DNA from: JBBDKV01 sp040879165
GTDB taxonomy: Bacteria > Patescibacteriota > Microgenomatia > UBA1400 > PJMF01
Assembly (NCBI GenBank): GCA_040879165.1
Contig: JBBDKV010000013.1
Location: 62,001-126,000 of the forward strand
DNA: 64,000 nt
Direction: 5' to 3'
The position numbers were made by a program, and so were the translations under genes. This document shows, in pieces, positions 57,347 through 64,000 of this stretch. How positions within the stretch are numbered: position 1 is the stretch's first letter; each line of letters starts with the position of its first letter. Below the pieces are notes generated by a model. The model made no database searches. It worked only from the letters and a program-made list of their open reading frames with translations, and was not told the origin of the DNA.

Positions 57347-59557
57347 TTATAACGGAATTGAGAATATTGTTGAGCCGCTGAGCACATAGGCTGTTGCGGT
57401 GGATTCTTGAATAAAGAGGTCTGTGGCAGCAGCTAGTGATACATTTTTTATTTCTCGGAGAAACTGGCCGTCTTTGGTCAAAACTACTAACCGTTGCTGC
57501 GCTGACTCAAGAATATAGAGATTCTCAAACTCTTCTCTAGTTACAATGGCCAATCGACCAGTAAACGGCTCAGATAAGCCACTGACAGCAAACTCTGCTT
57601 GCGATCCCGAGGTATATTTGCGAATTCTTCCATCCTGCGTAGCAATCCAGATATCCCCATCAATCGCCCAAGATGCCACTTCTTCAAACGAAACACCCAA
57701 CGGACCAATCAGCCAGCCGATCGGATCAGAAAAATCACTGCCATCAAACAGATACCGATATATATCTCTTTGATCTGGATTAAAAACATAGAGGTACGGA
57801 CCAAACGAACCTACGAGCGTGCCTTCTCGATTTGAATCTCCCTCATCTATAATTAAGGCTGGTTCTGCTGAACTCTCAAGCGGCATTTGGTACAGACCTT
57901 GAGCAAGAAAGACCGCACTACTTGCGTCACGCATCACCGCAGATTCAATTGAACCAACAGCTGAAACATCAACGGCTTCCATTTGATCTGACTGAAGATC
58001 AATTACAATACCTTGTTGAGCTTCCTGATCCAGGACTAATGCTTGGTTATCGCTGGCAATTACGCTTGAGGCGATGAAACTAGACTCTACTGTTCGCAAA
58101 TCAAATGCCACAGTCAGCTCTCTCAACTCATCTCTCCCAGAGATAGCCTCCACCAACGCCTGTGTATCCGTGCGAAGCTGCTGAGCCAACTCCAAAAGAA
58201 CGTCCTTGTTTTCATTTTCTGCATCAATAACCACCTCATCAAGCGCAGCAAGCAACCCTTGAGATTCCTCACGAGCAGTCACTGGGTCACTACTGGCCTG
58301 AGCGCGAACGCCATCCAGTCGAGCTTGATACGGCTCGATGATCGTTTGCGCCTCAGTTTGCTGTGCTTCATATCGCCAATCTAAATAAAACCAGACCGCC
58401 CCTAAAACTACCGACACACCAACTATGCTAATAAGCAGTATTCTCAATCGCTTGATTCGTTGCGATGGAACATACTCTCGAGTAAAAATTAACTGGCGCA
58501 ATACAGGAGCCAATTGAGCGATCTGTTTTTTGCAATTTTTCAGAAAGCGCACTACTAAACCCAGCAAGGATACGAGTACACGCCATGATTTTGCGAAGAG
58601 AGCCTTCCACGGAAAACTGTGCTTCGACCTGGATTTTTGTGGGGGCACACCCAGGTTTCGGTCTGCACCATCTTCGAACATTTTCGATTGCGCTTGCTCA
58701 CTAGTACCCAACGCCGTCGGCTGTTTTGCATTTGGCGACTCAGACCGAGCATCAACTCGCGGACTATCGGAAGCTACTTCCGAACCAGACGGGGCAGCTG
58801 TGTCAGTTGGCGGCTCCGGTTTAGACTGAGTTTCTGACTGAGCTTCCACTAGTGGCTCAGTCGGGGGAGTTGGATCAGTTGTGAGTGTTGACTCAGTTGG
58901 GGAAATTGGCTCAGTCGAGGGCATTGGCTCAGAATCCGGTACATTTTTATCATGCGAGCCCGTTTTTTGTTCACTTTCTGAGTAATTTTTTTCTTCAACT
59001 ATTGCAAATCCCAAAGCGCAGCGCGCAGAAGCATCCAAAGAATGTATCGCGGGCACAATTGAAGTCACCACGCTATCGGTGTCGAATCCTTTTTGATAGG
59101 TGAGAGCAACAGCAGATAAAAATTGCTGCGCATCTAGCGTGGCAAAAATAAATACATCATCCAACTGAGCTTTACCTTGAATAATTTCAATACTGGCATC
59201 AGAAGTCAATACTTCACCAACCGTGTCACTTCGCTTCAAACTAATCGAGCCATGATACGTTGCCAAAATACTTCTTCCTGGACGGAATACGCCACCTGCC
59301 AAGGAACACTGGCATTTCAAATCAGAAAGCTGAGCAATGATGTCTTCAAAGGCTTGATACAGTGCCTCGGCACTTCTTGGGGGAGCAGCGGTAATATCCT
59401 CGACAATGCCTTTGCCAATTGATACAGCGCTTTCACCTTCCACGGCAATAGCAATTACGCAGCTAATATTTGTTTCCGTTACCACGTCTATCACATGAGA
59501 CCAGCCAGTAAACTGTGGCAAACTAACGATTGGAGTTACAGAGATCCTTTGCACCAT
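57347..59557 (-). CDS. Large membrane protein: PP2C-like N-domain, Pro/Thr linker, propeller-like C-domain
   Basis: A protein of 736 residues. Residues 1-190 look like a divergent PP2C-type phosphatase fold (SLAGGVFRPGRSILATYHGS, then DVFIFATLDAQQFLSAVALT) but the metal-binding Asp-Gly motifs are not seen. Residues 195-290 are a Pro/Ser/Thr/Glu linker with PTEP-like repeats. One membrane helix lies near residue 375 (ILLISIVGVSVVLGAVWFYL). A helical segment and a C-terminal repeat region (YLYVFNPDQRDIYRYLF, IWIATQDGRIRKY) resembling beta-propeller blades follow outside. It could pass an external signal to a cytoplasmic module. Function unknown. Confidence 0.5.
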   Translation of the reverse strand: MVQRISVTPIVSLPQFTGWSHVIDVVTETNISCVIAIAVEGESAVSIGKGIVEDITAAPPRSAEALYQAFEDIIAQLSDLKCQCSLAGGVFRPGRSILATYHGSISLKRSDTVGEVLTSDASIEIIQGKAQLDDVFIFATLDAQQFLSAVALTYQKGFDTDSVVTSIVPAIHSLDASARCALGFAIVEEKNYSESEQKTGSHDKNVPDSEPMPSTEPISPTESTLTTDPTPPTEPLVEAQSETQSKPEPPTDTAAPSGSEVASDSPRVDARSESPNAKQPTALGTSEQAQSKMFEDGADRNLGVPPQKSRSKHSFPWKALFAKSWRVLVSLLGLVVRFLKNCKKQIAQLAPVLRQLIFTREYVPSQRIKRLRILLISIVGVSVVLGAVWFYLDWRYEAQQTEAQTIIEPYQARLDGVRAQASSDPVTAREESQGLLAALDEVVIDAENENKDVLLELAQQLRTDTQALVEAISGRDELRELTVAFDLRTVESSFIASSVIASDNQALVLDQEAQQGIVIDLQSDQMEAVDVSAVGSIESAVMRDASSAVFLAQGLYQMPLESSAEPALIIDEGDSNREGTLVGSFGPYLYVFNPDQRDIYRYLFDGSDFSDPIGWLIGPLGVSFEEVASWAIDGDIWIATQDGRIRKYTSGSQAEFAVSGLSEPFTGRLAIVTREEFENLYILESAQQRLVVLTKDGQFLREIKNVSLAAATDLFIQESTATAYVLSGSTIFSIPL

Positions 59558-59661
59558 CTTCGGCTGTATTGTAACATGAAGCTTCTCGAGAGGATGTTCG
59601 GGAAAATTTTGACAACAGGGATCAAAAATGCTCTACTAAAAAACTGAGCATCACGACAGAT

Positions 59662-59928
59662 TTATAACAGCACAAAAAACAAACCAAGAACGAATAGAGC
59701 TACCAGTAAATGTGCAAAACCGACAAAAAATATGATTGGCGAGAAGGAAGTAATGAGCGTATTTTTCATTATCTGAATTTGTCGAACCACAATCACGGCA
59801 AAAACCGAGTAGCAAAGAGCCGTCAAAATAAATAAAAACTTAAAAAGACTAATCAAAATACTACTTTGATCAATCGCGGGAAAAGCGAACATTGAAGAAC
59901 CAGTGTCAAGCACAAACTGTAGCAACAT
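59662..59928 (-). CDS. Small two-helix membrane protein
   Basis: The 88-residue protein has two long hydrophobic helices (LISLFKFLFILTALCYSVFA and IIFFVGFAHLLVALFVLGLF) joined by VVRQIQIMKNTLI. It resembles small CPR membrane proteins such as DUF5657, with moderate certainty. Its ATG overlaps the stop of the PH-domain gene (TAATG), so the two are coupled and may act together at the membrane. Confidence 0.5.
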   Translation of the reverse strand: MLLQFVLDTGSSMFAFPAIDQSSILISLFKFLFILTALCYSVFAVIVVRQIQIMKNTLITSFSPIIFFVGFAHLLVALFVLGLFFVLL

Positions 59929-60809
59929 TAATTTATTCTCCCTTCAATTTTTTCTCGCTCTTCTTCTAGAATTAACTCATTGAGCAACTTTGTAACTCGG
60001 GCTGGGTGTGGAACATCACGAAAATCAAACTCTCGTTGCTGAGCTGCTGTCTGCACAAAGACCGTCCCAAAATCAAATAACGACCTAATTGCTCCGCTAG
60101 TCACCGCGGTCACATCTTCAATGTTATCTGTTTTTGCTGATGATATATTGCGATAGATCAGTGACAAAAAGTCCACGTCAATAATGCGCTCATCAGTAAT
60201 AATATTGACATTAAAAAACCATGATAAAAAGGACTCAATGATAAAACCTGTTAACAACAGATACCAAATAATCAGTGCGGCAAACTGATACGTTCCAGGC
60301 AGGAAGTCGACAAGACCTACTGAGCTGAATAAAATCGGTAAAAAAGCAAATACAATTGATCCCAAAATCCATGGAAGCTGGGTCAACGCGTGCTTACGCA
60401 GCACTAAAATAACATGCTCATCAAGATGTTGGGTAGCAAAACGAAAATTAATCGGCTTGGGGGAGTACGAGGCAAATGGATTGCTTGATGATTTTTCCTG
60501 CCGCATCACATCTGAGTACTCATCAACGTTGCGATGCGCTCCATTCCAGCGAGGAGTAGGATCGCCTGGATGAGTGGTGATTTGCTGTTCCTGACTGTCC
60601 TGGCTACTCGGTGCCGAAGCATCCGCTCGCACTGGAACTTGCTCTTGTGATCGGCTTTCTGCCACCCCCACGCTGGTGGTTTCTTCTTGGCGCTGAGCCC
60701 TTCTACCGTGCGAGCGCTTCGTACGAACTCCACGCAAAATTTTGCGCTGATGATTAATAGAGCTAGGATCTCCTTGTCTCATTGAACTGTCAAAAATCAC
60801 GTCTGCCAT
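59928..60809 (-). CDS. Bacterial PH-domain (YdbS-like) membrane protein
   Basis: The 293-residue protein has a disordered, Arg/Gln/Ser-rich first 120 residues, then HLDEHVILVLRKHALTQLPW, two membrane helices and a PH-like domain with FNVNIITDERIIDVDFLSLI and SLFDFGTVFVQTAA. This is the bPH2/YdbS pattern. The ATG at 60809 was chosen because a perfect extended -10 lies 6 bases before it. Role unknown; probably envelope-related. Confidence 0.72.
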   Translation of the reverse strand: MADVIFDSSMRQGDPSSINHQRKILRGVRTKRSHGRRAQRQEETTSVGVAESRSQEQVPVRADASAPSSQDSQEQQITTHPGDPTPRWNGAHRNVDEYSDVMRQEKSSSNPFASYSPKPINFRFATQHLDEHVILVLRKHALTQLPWILGSIVFAFLPILFSSVGLVDFLPGTYQFAALIIWYLLLTGFIIESFLSWFFNVNIITDERIIDVDFLSLIYRNISSAKTDNIEDVTAVTSGAIRSLFDFGTVFVQTAAQQREFDFRDVPHPARVTKLLNELILEEEREKIEGRIN

Positions 60810-60815
60810 GCACGT

Positions 60816-60824
60816 ATTATAGCA
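60816..60824 (-). promoter_or_regulatory. Extended -10 promoter (TGCTATAAT) of the PH-domain gene
   Basis: TGCTATAAT on the minus strand ends 6 bases before the ATG at 60809. Leaderless mRNA predicted. Confidence 0.6.
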
Positions 60825-60893
60825 GCAATACCTGAGGAACGCCTTGATCAATCACAAATCAAGCATCTAGCTATTTTTTTCGCACAAAAGGCG

Positions 60894-60899
60894 TATACT
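60894..60899 (+). promoter_or_regulatory. -10 box of the gene at 60907
   Basis: TATACT ends 7 bases before the GTG start. No clear -35. Confidence 0.4.
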
Positions 60900-60906
60900 A
60901 GTAGCT

Positions 60907-61269
60907 GTGAAAACAGAAGTCATCAAAGCTGCCTTTACCAATATTCTTTTTGTCATTGGTGTAATTTTGCTAATATTTGGTTTCATCAGTGGCACACAGA
61001 CCGCTAGTAAAATACTGTTGTTTGAGCAATATCCCCTCAACTCGTATGAAGAGACGCGGTGCGAAATGAATGGCGCATACCCATCAACCCCAAGAGGAGA
61101 CACTACTATCTCGGCAGAGGATGTAGAAGCTCAACGCGAGCGCTGTTATCGCTCACTCGAACAAGAACGAACGCTGAAGCAAGTCTCAGATATTGTAACC
61201 GCAACAACTACGCTGATTGCGGGATTTGTGCTGGTACTTAGCTTCAAGCGCTTTATTTTCAAATCGTAA
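60907..61269 (+). CDS. Small two-helix membrane protein with an exported Cys-containing loop
   Basis: This 120-residue protein has helices at about 8-28 (AAFTNILFVIGVILLIFGFI) and 96-112 (TTTLIAGFVLVLSFKRF). The loop between them holds two cysteines (RCEMNG and RCYRSL) that could pair. The start is GTG. Divergent from the PH-domain gene. No family is recognised. Confidence 0.5.
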   Translation: MKTEVIKAAFTNILFVIGVILLIFGFISGTQTASKILLFEQYPLNSYEETRCEMNGAYPSTPRGDTTISAEDVEAQRERCYRSLEQERTLKQVSDIVTATTTLIAGFVLVLSFKRFIFKS

Positions 61270-61278
61270 TGTCTTGAT

Positions 61279-61359
61279 GTGGAGTGCCGTATGCTGGAGC
61301 CGTATATGCTGGCGCTGTATGTGGAGTGCTCTATGGAGTGCTGTATATGGAGTGCCGCC
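61279..61359. repeat. Degenerate tandem repeat between convergent genes
   Basis: About six units of 12-16 bases built on TGGAGTGCYGTAT(AT) follow one another between the gene at 60907 and the lepA stop. There is no open frame or hairpin with a T run. It looks like a slipped-strand repeat tract. Confidence 0.55.
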
Positions 61360-61366
61360 AAGAACA

Positions 61367-63169
61367 TTAACTGCGCTTCAGTAGTGATAAAAAGGTGGCT
61401 TGATCAAGCTCGACTTTACCAAATGCTTTCATGCGTTTTTTACCCTTAGCCTGTTTGGCTAGCAGTTTTTTTCTTCGAGTGACATCGCCGCCATACAGCT
61501 TAGCCGTCACATCTTTGCGATACGCAGAAAGAGTTTCGCGGGCCACCACAGTTCCCCCCACCGCCGCTTGTATCGGCACCACAAACATTTGTCGAGGAAT
61601 AAGCGTTGCCAATTTTTCCACAATGCGCCGTCCTTCAACGTGCGCTTGCTCCCGAACAGTGATGAAGCTGAGTGCAGGAACGGGTTCGTGATTGAGTAAA
61701 ATCGTCACACAAACCGCATCTACCGCTCGATATTCGCCCACCGTGTACTCAAGAGAAGCGAAGCCAGAAGAAACAGACTTGAGCTGATCATGGAAATCGG
61801 TAATTAATTCTGCCAGCGGAATTGTGCACTGTAGCTTGATGGTCATACCAACTTGTTCGGTTTGTTCAAGCGCACCACGACGTTCTCGAAACAACTGCAC
61901 TAAAGAACCAACATACGCTCGAGGAGTCAAAATGGTCACTGCAGCAATTGGCTCTTTTACTTCTTCAATTTCTGACGGATCAGGCATTTCAATTGGCGTG
62001 TTAATTTCAAACTGAGTGCCATCCTTTTTAGTAATCTGATATACAACCGAGGGAGCAGTCGCAATTAAGTCAAGATTAGCCTCACGTTTTAATCGCTCAA
62101 GCACAATCTCGGCATGCAGTACCCCAAGAAAGCCAACACGCAGCCCACTGCCCAATGCCTGCGAATGTGTACCAATATATTGCAGTGCTGCATCGCGCAA
62201 AATGAGTTTAGACATAGCATCCTGCAAATCAGGAAATTCTGCTTGATCTATTGGGTAGAGCTCCATAAATACCAACGGCTGTGGTTCCTTAAAACCAGGC
62301 AAAGCTTCTACACTTTCCACTGACGACGCTTCGGTTAAGGTATCTCCAACTCGTAAGCCACGAACATCTTTCAGACCAGTTACAACATACCCCACCTCGC
62401 CAGATCGCAGCTGAGTAGTGGCAGTCATGGCTGGGGTAAAATGACCAATTTCGCTGGTTAGAAAACTTGCTTTTCCCGCTACAAAAGCCATTTTTGTTTG
62501 TGGTCGAAGCACACCATTTTTTACTCGAACGAGAGCAATAGCTCCCCTATGCATATCGTACAGAGAAGTAATGAGCAACGACTGCAATTGAGCCGAGTCA
62601 TCGCCGCCAGGAGCAGGTATTTTTGCCACTACTGCTTCAAGCACGGCATTGATATTTAAGCCAGATTTAGCAGACACCGCGATCATGTCTTCATCAGAAA
62701 GATTGCACAACTCCATCACCTCAAGCATAGTGCGCTCCACATCCGCAGCTGGCAGATCAATTTTGTTAATTACCGGGATAATCGTCAAACCAAGATCCTG
62801 CGCCTTCTGATAGGTTGAAAGCGTTTGAGCCTGAATGCCTTGTGTGGCATCAACCACTAACAGCGCGCCTTCACAAGCTGCTAGTGAGCGACTGACTTCA
62901 TAGCCAAAATCTACATGACCTGGTGTATCAATTAAATTTAACTGGTACGCCTCTCCATCCGCAGCTGTGTACTGCATACAAACAGGTGCCAGCTTAATGG
63001 TAATGCCACGCTCTTTTTCAATAGGATTGCTGTCCATCACTCGCTCAGTAAAATCACGTTCACTAACAGTCTTAGTATGACGAAGAAACTGGTCTGTCAG
63101 GGATGTCTTACCATGATCGATATGGGCTATGATGGAAAAATTGCGAATGTGTGAATTTGCGGTAGACAT
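61367..63169 (-). CDS. lepA: Elongation factor 4 (LepA)
   Basis: The 600-residue GTPase has IAHIDHGKTSLTDQFL (G1), RGITIKLAPV (G2), DTPGH, NKID, then EF-G-like domains III and V and the LepA C-terminal domain (YRKDVTAKLYGGDVTRRKKL, LLAKQAKGKKRMK). It back-translocates or remodels ribosomes under stress. The ATG at 63169 matches the family start; the frame extends 32 codons upstream without homology. It follows rpsT, a common pairing. Confidence 0.96.
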   Translation of the reverse strand: MSTANSHIRNFSIIAHIDHGKTSLTDQFLRHTKTVSERDFTERVMDSNPIEKERGITIKLAPVCMQYTAADGEAYQLNLIDTPGHVDFGYEVSRSLAACEGALLVVDATQGIQAQTLSTYQKAQDLGLTIIPVINKIDLPAADVERTMLEVMELCNLSDEDMIAVSAKSGLNINAVLEAVVAKIPAPGGDDSAQLQSLLITSLYDMHRGAIALVRVKNGVLRPQTKMAFVAGKASFLTSEIGHFTPAMTATTQLRSGEVGYVVTGLKDVRGLRVGDTLTEASSVESVEALPGFKEPQPLVFMELYPIDQAEFPDLQDAMSKLILRDAALQYIGTHSQALGSGLRVGFLGVLHAEIVLERLKREANLDLIATAPSVVYQITKKDGTQFEINTPIEMPDPSEIEEVKEPIAAVTILTPRAYVGSLVQLFRERRGALEQTEQVGMTIKLQCTIPLAELITDFHDQLKSVSSGFASLEYTVGEYRAVDAVCVTILLNHEPVPALSFITVREQAHVEGRRIVEKLATLIPRQMFVVPIQAAVGGTVVARETLSAYRKDVTAKLYGGDVTRRKKLLAKQAKGKKRMKAFGKVELDQATFLSLLKRS

Positions 63170-63286
63170 AGAAGTTGGCAGCAGGTCTGCTCGCTGCAGT
63201 TTTGCACTGAAACACTGATTACTTCTCACAATACTCACAAATACCAGAAGCTCTGAGAAGTGCAAAAAAGTATAGCCTACTGTTTC

Positions 63287-63526
63287 TTAAGCCTGAGAAG
63301 CAAGTTTACTGAGTTGACTCTTGAGTCGAGCTGCGCGATTTTTAGGAATAACATTGCGCTTCACCGCTCGATCCATCCTACTGTAGGCATGAGCCACAGC
63401 ATCTTTTGATGGAGTAGCTTTGAGAGTTTGCACAGCTGACTTCACGCGTGATTTAACGCGGGAATTAATTACTGCTTTTCGCTTACTCACTCTGAGTGCT
63501 TTTTTGGCGTTTTGTAATAATGGCAT
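63287..63526 (-). CDS. rpsT: 30S ribosomal protein S20
   Basis: The 79-residue, very basic protein is all helical: NAKKALRVSKRKAVINSRVK, then AYSRMDRAVKRNVIPKNRAA, and a SQLSKL end. It binds 16S rRNA. The ATG at 63526 is fixed by the family start and by TATACT 9 bases upstream. A much longer frame upstream is spurious. Confidence 0.9.
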   Translation of the reverse strand: MPLLQNAKKALRVSKRKAVINSRVKSRVKSAVQTLKATPSKDAVAHAYSRMDRAVKRNVIPKNRAARLKSQLSKLASQA

Positions 63527-63535
63527 AGATGCGAT

Positions 63536-63541
63536 AGTATA
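63536..63541 (-). promoter_or_regulatory. rpsT -10 box
   Basis: TATACT on the minus strand ends 9 bases before the rpsT ATG, giving a leader of about two bases. Confidence 0.45.
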
Positions 63542-63644
63542 CCTAAAATTATAGTTTTTATCAAACCCAAAAGCCAGTCGCTGACAATTCAACAGAGTGA
63601 TCAAAGTATCAGTTTCTAGCATTTCAATCAAACCCCGCACCCCG

Positions 63645-63650
63645 TATAAT
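63645..63650 (+). promoter_or_regulatory. murJ -10 box
   Basis: A perfect TATAAT ends 6 bases before the murJ ATG. TTTCAA stands 17 bases upstream as a weak -35. Leaderless mRNA predicted. Confidence 0.5.
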
Positions 63651-63656
63651 AGCCCC

Positions 63657-64000
63657 ATGATTGTTGGCAACCCTATTAAGAATCTTTTTTCTGGCAATAT
63701 GCAGTGGCTTGAGAACAAGCAGAGCACAATTTTGTCTGCAGCCAGTATTATTTCTGCTGCCACCATTGTCTCAGCGCTTTCGGGCATTATTATCAAACGG
63801 ATCTTGCTTCACAAGTTTTCCGATACTATACAAGCCCAGGAAGCACTTGAGGCTTTTTGGATCGCCTTTCAAGTTCCTGATCTGCTTTTTCAATTGATCG
63901 TAGTGGGTGCATTTTCAGCGGCATTTATTCCAATTTTTACACGAGTAAGAAATAAAAATGAAGCAACAGCCTTCAAGATGAGCTCAATTTTGCTCAATAT
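63657..64000 (+). CDS. murJ: MurJ lipid II flippase, N-terminal part (cut by the window edge)
   Basis: The frame from ATG 63657 is open to the end of the window, 114 codons. ILSAASIISAATIVSALSGI forms the first helix, followed by AFWIAFQVPDLLFQLIVVGA and FSAAFIPIFTRVR, which match the start of MurJ/MviN (the xxIPDxLfnLl...G-a-xxaFIPvf pattern). MurJ flips lipid II for peptidoglycan synthesis, fitting the two PBPs in the window. Confidence 0.88.
   Translation, partial: MIVGNPIKNLFSGNMQWLENKQSTILSAASIISAATIVSALSGIIIKRILLHKFSDTIQAQEALEAFWIAFQVPDLLFQLIVVGAFSAAFIPIFTRVRNKNEATAFKMSSILLN

Noticed and set aside
59585..59640. Short plus-strand frame after the PP2C-like gene (about 23 codons)
   Set aside because: It has no ribosome binding site, promoter or recognisable sequence.
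63527..63796. Long N-terminal extension of rpsT
   Set aside because: The extra 90 residues have no S20 homology and the rpsT promoter lies inside that stretch.
1..64000. TGA recoded to glycine, as in some CPR lineages
   Set aside because: TGA ends several genes at family-appropriate positions and is not needed inside any conserved protein.
1..64000. CRISPR array, prophage or IS element
   Set aside because: No regularly spaced repeats, cas, phage structural or transposase genes were seen; the only recombinase looks like a housekeeping Xer protein.

Overview
The window looks like a piece of a chromosome from a Candidate Phyla Radiation (Patescibacteria) bacterium. The reasons are reduced or trimmed versions of universal proteins (IF-2 without its N-terminal region, a 240-residue HrcA, a 5'-3' exonuclease with no DNA polymerase attached), many small membrane or acidic proteins with no clear relatives, and very tight gene packing. 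TGA serves as a normal stop (second NUDIX gene, Phd-type antitoxin), which argues against the TGA-recoding lineages. I cannot place it to phylum. Almost everything is housekeeping; there is no phage, IS element, CRISPR array or rRNA.

Layout. 1-4.99 kb: a NUDIX fragment, sufC, a second NUDIX hydrolase, a DEDDy exonuclease, a 10-N scaffold gap inside a GC hairpin, superoxide dismutase, two small acidic proteins, a LacD-like aldolase homologue and a DUF6498-like membrane protein. 5.0-11.9 kb: the classical nusA-infB-rpsO-pnp cluster on the minus strand, with two unusual genes between rpsO and pnp. 11.9-19.5 kb: dnaJ, a large YfhO-like membrane protein, a GT2 glycosyltransferase, then dnaK-grpE-hrcA with CIRCE-like operators. 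19.5-32.9 kb: GH39-like hydrolase, GT4 transferase, 5'-3' exonuclease, ftsH, a tRNA-binding OB protein, trpS, a Xer recombinase, an FtsB/DivIC-like protein, gltX, purF and an ATP-grasp ligase. 33.0-34.1 kb is the least ordinary stretch: a decayed antitoxin/PIN-toxin module, structured intergenic elements and two CAT-anticodon tRNAs. 34.1-42.4 kb: a YfiH-type protein, anchored thioredoxin, groEL/groES, an SPFH protein, yidC, a tsaC-tsaE fusion with tsaD, and a frameshifted gene remnant. 42.4-48.8 kb: an acidic protein, class II nrdJ with nrdR and a NrdR box, a DUF5667-like protein, a CPBP-like membrane protein, a P-loop kinase and a HEPN-motif protein. 48.9-55.4 kb: two class A penicillin-binding proteins flanking a GH18-like protein. 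55.4-64 kb: cmk, small membrane proteins, smpB, a PP2C-like/propeller protein, a bacterial PH protein, lepA, rpsT and the start of murJ.

How it works together. Protein quality control (HrcA-regulated chaperones, FtsH, SmpB), translation (IF-2, S15, S20, TrpRS, GluRS, LepA, t6A enzymes, two tRNAs) and envelope building (two PBPs, MurJ, YidC, DivIC-like, glycosyltransferases) dominate. Regulation visible in the DNA includes three CIRCE variants laid over promoters, one perfect NrdR box, a probable S15 leader hairpin, an antitoxin operator, and a recurring promoter layout in which a -10 box lies only 6-9 bases before the start codon, suggesting many leaderless or nearly leaderless mRNAs.
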